A stretch of 64,000 nucleotides of DNA. Source: Proteobacteria bacterium UBA7415. Its GTDB lineage: Bacteria > Pseudomonadota > Gammaproteobacteria > Arenicellales > Arenicellaceae. Under the pieces are notes generated by a model that did no database searches, was not told where the DNA came from, and saw only the letters and a program-made list of their open reading frames with translations. This document shows, piece by piece, positions 62,108-64,000 of this stretch. The DNA lies in the NCBI GenBank assembly GCA_002470515.1, contig DKML01000015.1:397240-461239 (forward strand), in the 5' to 3' direction. Each line of letters begins with the position of its first letter. Position 1 is the first letter of the stretch. The position numbers and the translations under genes are program-made.

Positions 62108-63289
62108 ATGACACACTCTGTTTTTATCGTCGGCGCGGCTAGAACCGCCATTGGTAGCTTTGGTGGTTCGTTACGTGGGCTCAGCCCAGCTTACTTGGGT
62201 GAGCACGTTACACGTGAAGTAGTATCGCGCAGTGGCGTCGAACTGGACTCAATACAATCACAGGTCGTTGGGCATGTTATTCGAACAGACATAAAAGATG
62301 CTTATATTGCTCGTCGAATTAGTTTAAACGCAGGACTGCCAGTACATACTCAGTCCTTGACCCTCAACCGTCTATGCGGTTCGGGTCTAGAAGCAATTAC
62401 CTTTGCGAGCCAACAGATTCAGCTTGGCGAGGTGGGTGTTGCCGTTGCGGGAGGCGCAGAAAGCATGAGTTCTGCGGCGCATTTGCTAACGACTAATCGT
62501 TGGGGGCAGAAGATGGGTGACGGTGTAATTCAAGATGAGTTAACCGGTGCACTAACGGACCCGTTTGGTGTCGGACACATGGGTGTAACGGCCGAGAACC
62601 TGGCTGAAAAATACTCAATTACACGTGAGCAGCAAGATGAATTTGCATTGCTGAGTCAACAGCGTGCGGTCGCAGCGATCGCAGAAGGTCGTTTCGTAGA
62701 TCAAATCGTGCCGATAACCCTTAAATCACGCAAGGGCGACACTGAATTCGCCACAGATGAGCATCCTAGGGCCGCGGCAAATTTAGATAGCCTATTGGCC
62801 TTAAAGCCTGTTTTTAAAAAAGATGGCAGTGTGACCGCTGGTAACGCTTCAGGTATAAATGACGGCGCGGCGATGGTAATGCTAGCAAGCGAAACAGAAG
62901 TCGAGCGTCAGCAGCTTAAGCCTATGGCGCGTGTGATTTCGTACGGACGTTGCGGCGTGCCAAATGAGATTATGGGCATTGGGCCAGTGGGTGCTACTAA
63001 GATTGCTCTAGATCGAGCGGGTCTAAAAGTTGAAGACTTAGATGTTATCGAGTCTAACGAGGCGTTTGCAGCCCAAGCTCTAGCCGTATCTAAAAACCTT
63101 GGCTTTGCGGCCGATCGCACCAACCCAAATGGTGGCGCTATAGCTTTGGGTCACCCCATTGGGGCGAGTGGTGCTGTACTTATGACAAAATTAGTTTATG
63201 AGCTCCAGCGTGTTAAAGGGCGATACGGGCTGGTTACTCTGTGCATTGGTGGCGGGCAAGGAATAGCGATGATCGTGGAAGCGGTCTAG
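62108..63289 (+). CDS. Acetyl-CoA acetyltransferase (thiolase)
   Basis: About 393 residues from ATG 62,108 (MTHSVFIVGAARTAIGSFGG), which is the normal thiolase start; an earlier ATG at 62,030 would add 26 residues without thiolase similarity. The nucleophile Cys lies in LNRLCGSGLEAI, the His in NGGAIALGHPIGASGA, and the second Cys in CIGGGQG. It joins or cleaves acetyl-CoA/acetoacetyl-CoA in the cytoplasm (beta-ketothiolase, as in PhaA/AtoB). It stands alone, not linked to polyester genes here. Confidence 0.92.
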   Translation: MTHSVFIVGAARTAIGSFGGSLRGLSPAYLGEHVTREVVSRSGVELDSIQSQVVGHVIRTDIKDAYIARRISLNAGLPVHTQSLTLNRLCGSGLEAITFASQQIQLGEVGVAVAGGAESMSSAAHLLTTNRWGQKMGDGVIQDELTGALTDPFGVGHMGVTAENLAEKYSITREQQDEFALLSQQRAVAAIAEGRFVDQIVPITLKSRKGDTEFATDEHPRAAANLDSLLALKPVFKKDGSVTAGNASGINDGAAMVMLASETEVERQQLKPMARVISYGRCGVPNEIMGIGPVGATKIALDRAGLKVEDLDVIESNEAFAAQALAVSKNLGFAADRTNPNGGAIALGHPIGASGAVLMTKLVYELQRVKGRYGLVTLCIGGGQGIAMIVEAV

Positions 63290-63374
63290 TCATCTCGAAT
63301 GAGCGTGGTATTTGACATCTCCGCGCTCAATTTCAGCCGTTCCCATTCAGGCGCAGCTAGCACTCGCTTTATTG

Positions 63375-63860
63375 TTAGTAGGCGATATCAAGGATTACGA
63401 CAGTCTTAATTTCGCCGCCCAGATTGACGTCAAACTGGTCATCGATTGATTTTTTCAGTAGTGCTTTGGCTAACGGCGAATCCATCGAAATGTGTTTATT
63501 GGGAGTGTCCGTTTCATCTGGGCCAACAATTCGATAACGCTCTTCAACGTCGTTAATTTCGATCGTCACCCAAGCACCAAAAAAGACTTGTTGGGTGTTG
63601 CCAACTTTTTCAATTATTTTAAGGTCAGGCATGCGTTTTTGCAGATAGCGAATTCGCCGATCAATGCCGGCTTGTTCTTTCTTTCGGTATATATACTCCG
63701 CATTTTCCGAACGATCGCCTTCAGCGGCTGCGGCGGATAGCGCATCATTTACGATTCTGCGTTTGCTCCAAAGTGCTTTGAGTTCCTTTTCCAAAGCGGT
63801 ATAGCCATCACGAGTGATGTACGCCGAAGATCGGGGGGCAGGGGGGCGCCATCGGCTCAT
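63375..63860 (-). CDS. greB: Transcription elongation factor GreB
   Basis: 161 residues: an N-terminal coiled coil with the acidic GDRSENAEYIYRKKEQ tip, then a C-terminal FKBP-like domain ending LGGEIKTVVILDIAY. The SENAEYIYRKKE form and the length point to GreB rather than GreA. It rescues backtracked RNA polymerase by inducing transcript cleavage. It converges with the thiolase gene. A basic 15-residue N-terminal extension (SRWRPPAPRSSA) is a little longer than in E. coli. Confidence 0.93.
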   Translation of the reverse strand: MSRWRPPAPRSSAYITRDGYTALEKELKALWSKRRIVNDALSAAAAEGDRSENAEYIYRKKEQAGIDRRIRYLQKRMPDLKIIEKVGNTQQVFFGAWVTIEINDVEERYRIVGPDETDTPNKHISMDSPLAKALLKKSIDDQFDVNLGGEIKTVVILDIAY

Positions 63861-64000
63861 AAAGCAGCTCGTTGTAGGGAGGTTGGCTTTCGAATAAATG
63901 TCATTGTGTTGAATTGATACTTGGTCTGCCAGAAAATTAGGTGTTTTATATATATGCCCACTAAGAGCTCTGAGAGTAAAACTCGCTAAAGGCTCTCAGA

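Noticed and set aside
1..64000. CRISPR array, phage or transposon genes
   Set aside because: No spaced direct repeats of CRISPR length, no integrase or transposase product and no terminal inverted repeats were noticed.

Overview
The window looks like chromosomal DNA of a marine-type gammaproteobacterium. The supporting signs are a complete cbb3 oxidase locus under an FNR-type regulator, GreB, YhcB/ZapG, a tail-specific protease, a PutA without a DNA-binding domain, TPR-sulfotransferases, and a large TonB receptor whose neighbours are peptide and methylamine catabolism genes. I saw no tRNA, rRNA, CRISPR array, insertion sequence or phage gene. The species cannot be fixed from sequence reading alone.

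Layout. (1) 1-12,407 is a catabolic cluster for methylated amines: the 3' end of an MttB-type methyltransferase, a Rieske oxygenase with an aldehyde dehydrogenase, a LysR regulator, a four-subunit sarcosine oxidase (soxB-D-A-G), a further FAD amine oxidoreductase, an SMR transporter and a 2-hydroxyacid dehydrogenase. (2) 12,438-18,759 handles amino acids: putA, a divergent Lrp-type regulator and a long aromatic amino acid hydroxylase. (3) 18,765-26,494 is mixed: a PQQ-type sugar dehydrogenase, a thioesterase, glutathione-dependent formaldehyde removal (frmA, frmB) and a large exported CehA/McbA-like PHP protein. frmA/frmB fit well with the formaldehyde released by N-demethylation in region 1. 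(4) 26,685-38,086 is a microaerobic block: fnr and hemN divergent from ccoNOQP, a small membrane gene, ccoG, a very short FixH-like gene, ccoI, ccoS and a TauE/SafE-like protein. A perfect FNR box lies between the two arms. (5) 38,177-41,984 holds prc, yhcB and marC. (6) 41,989-51,427 is a peptide-use region: a decayed M2 peptidase, a POT transporter, oppABC plus a fused oppDF, and an exported M3 peptidase. (7) 51,628-58,153 carries two tandem TPR-sulfotransferases and a TonB receptor. (8) 58,755-63,860 has a DUF4826-like protein, a methyltransferase, an EF-hand/ECF sigma/membrane protein trio, a thiolase and greB.

The observations most worth following up are these. A roughly 200-bp relic of an M2 (ACE-like) peptidase keeps its signal peptide joined out of frame to its C-terminus. 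marC appears to have lost one T just after its natural start. The EF-hand/ECF/membrane trio resembles a self-contained signalling unit. The paired TPR-sulfotransferases sit before a TonB receptor. Six exact hexamer repeats lie in the putA leader. The SoxD subunit has lost most of its zinc ligands. None of these is a proven new system.
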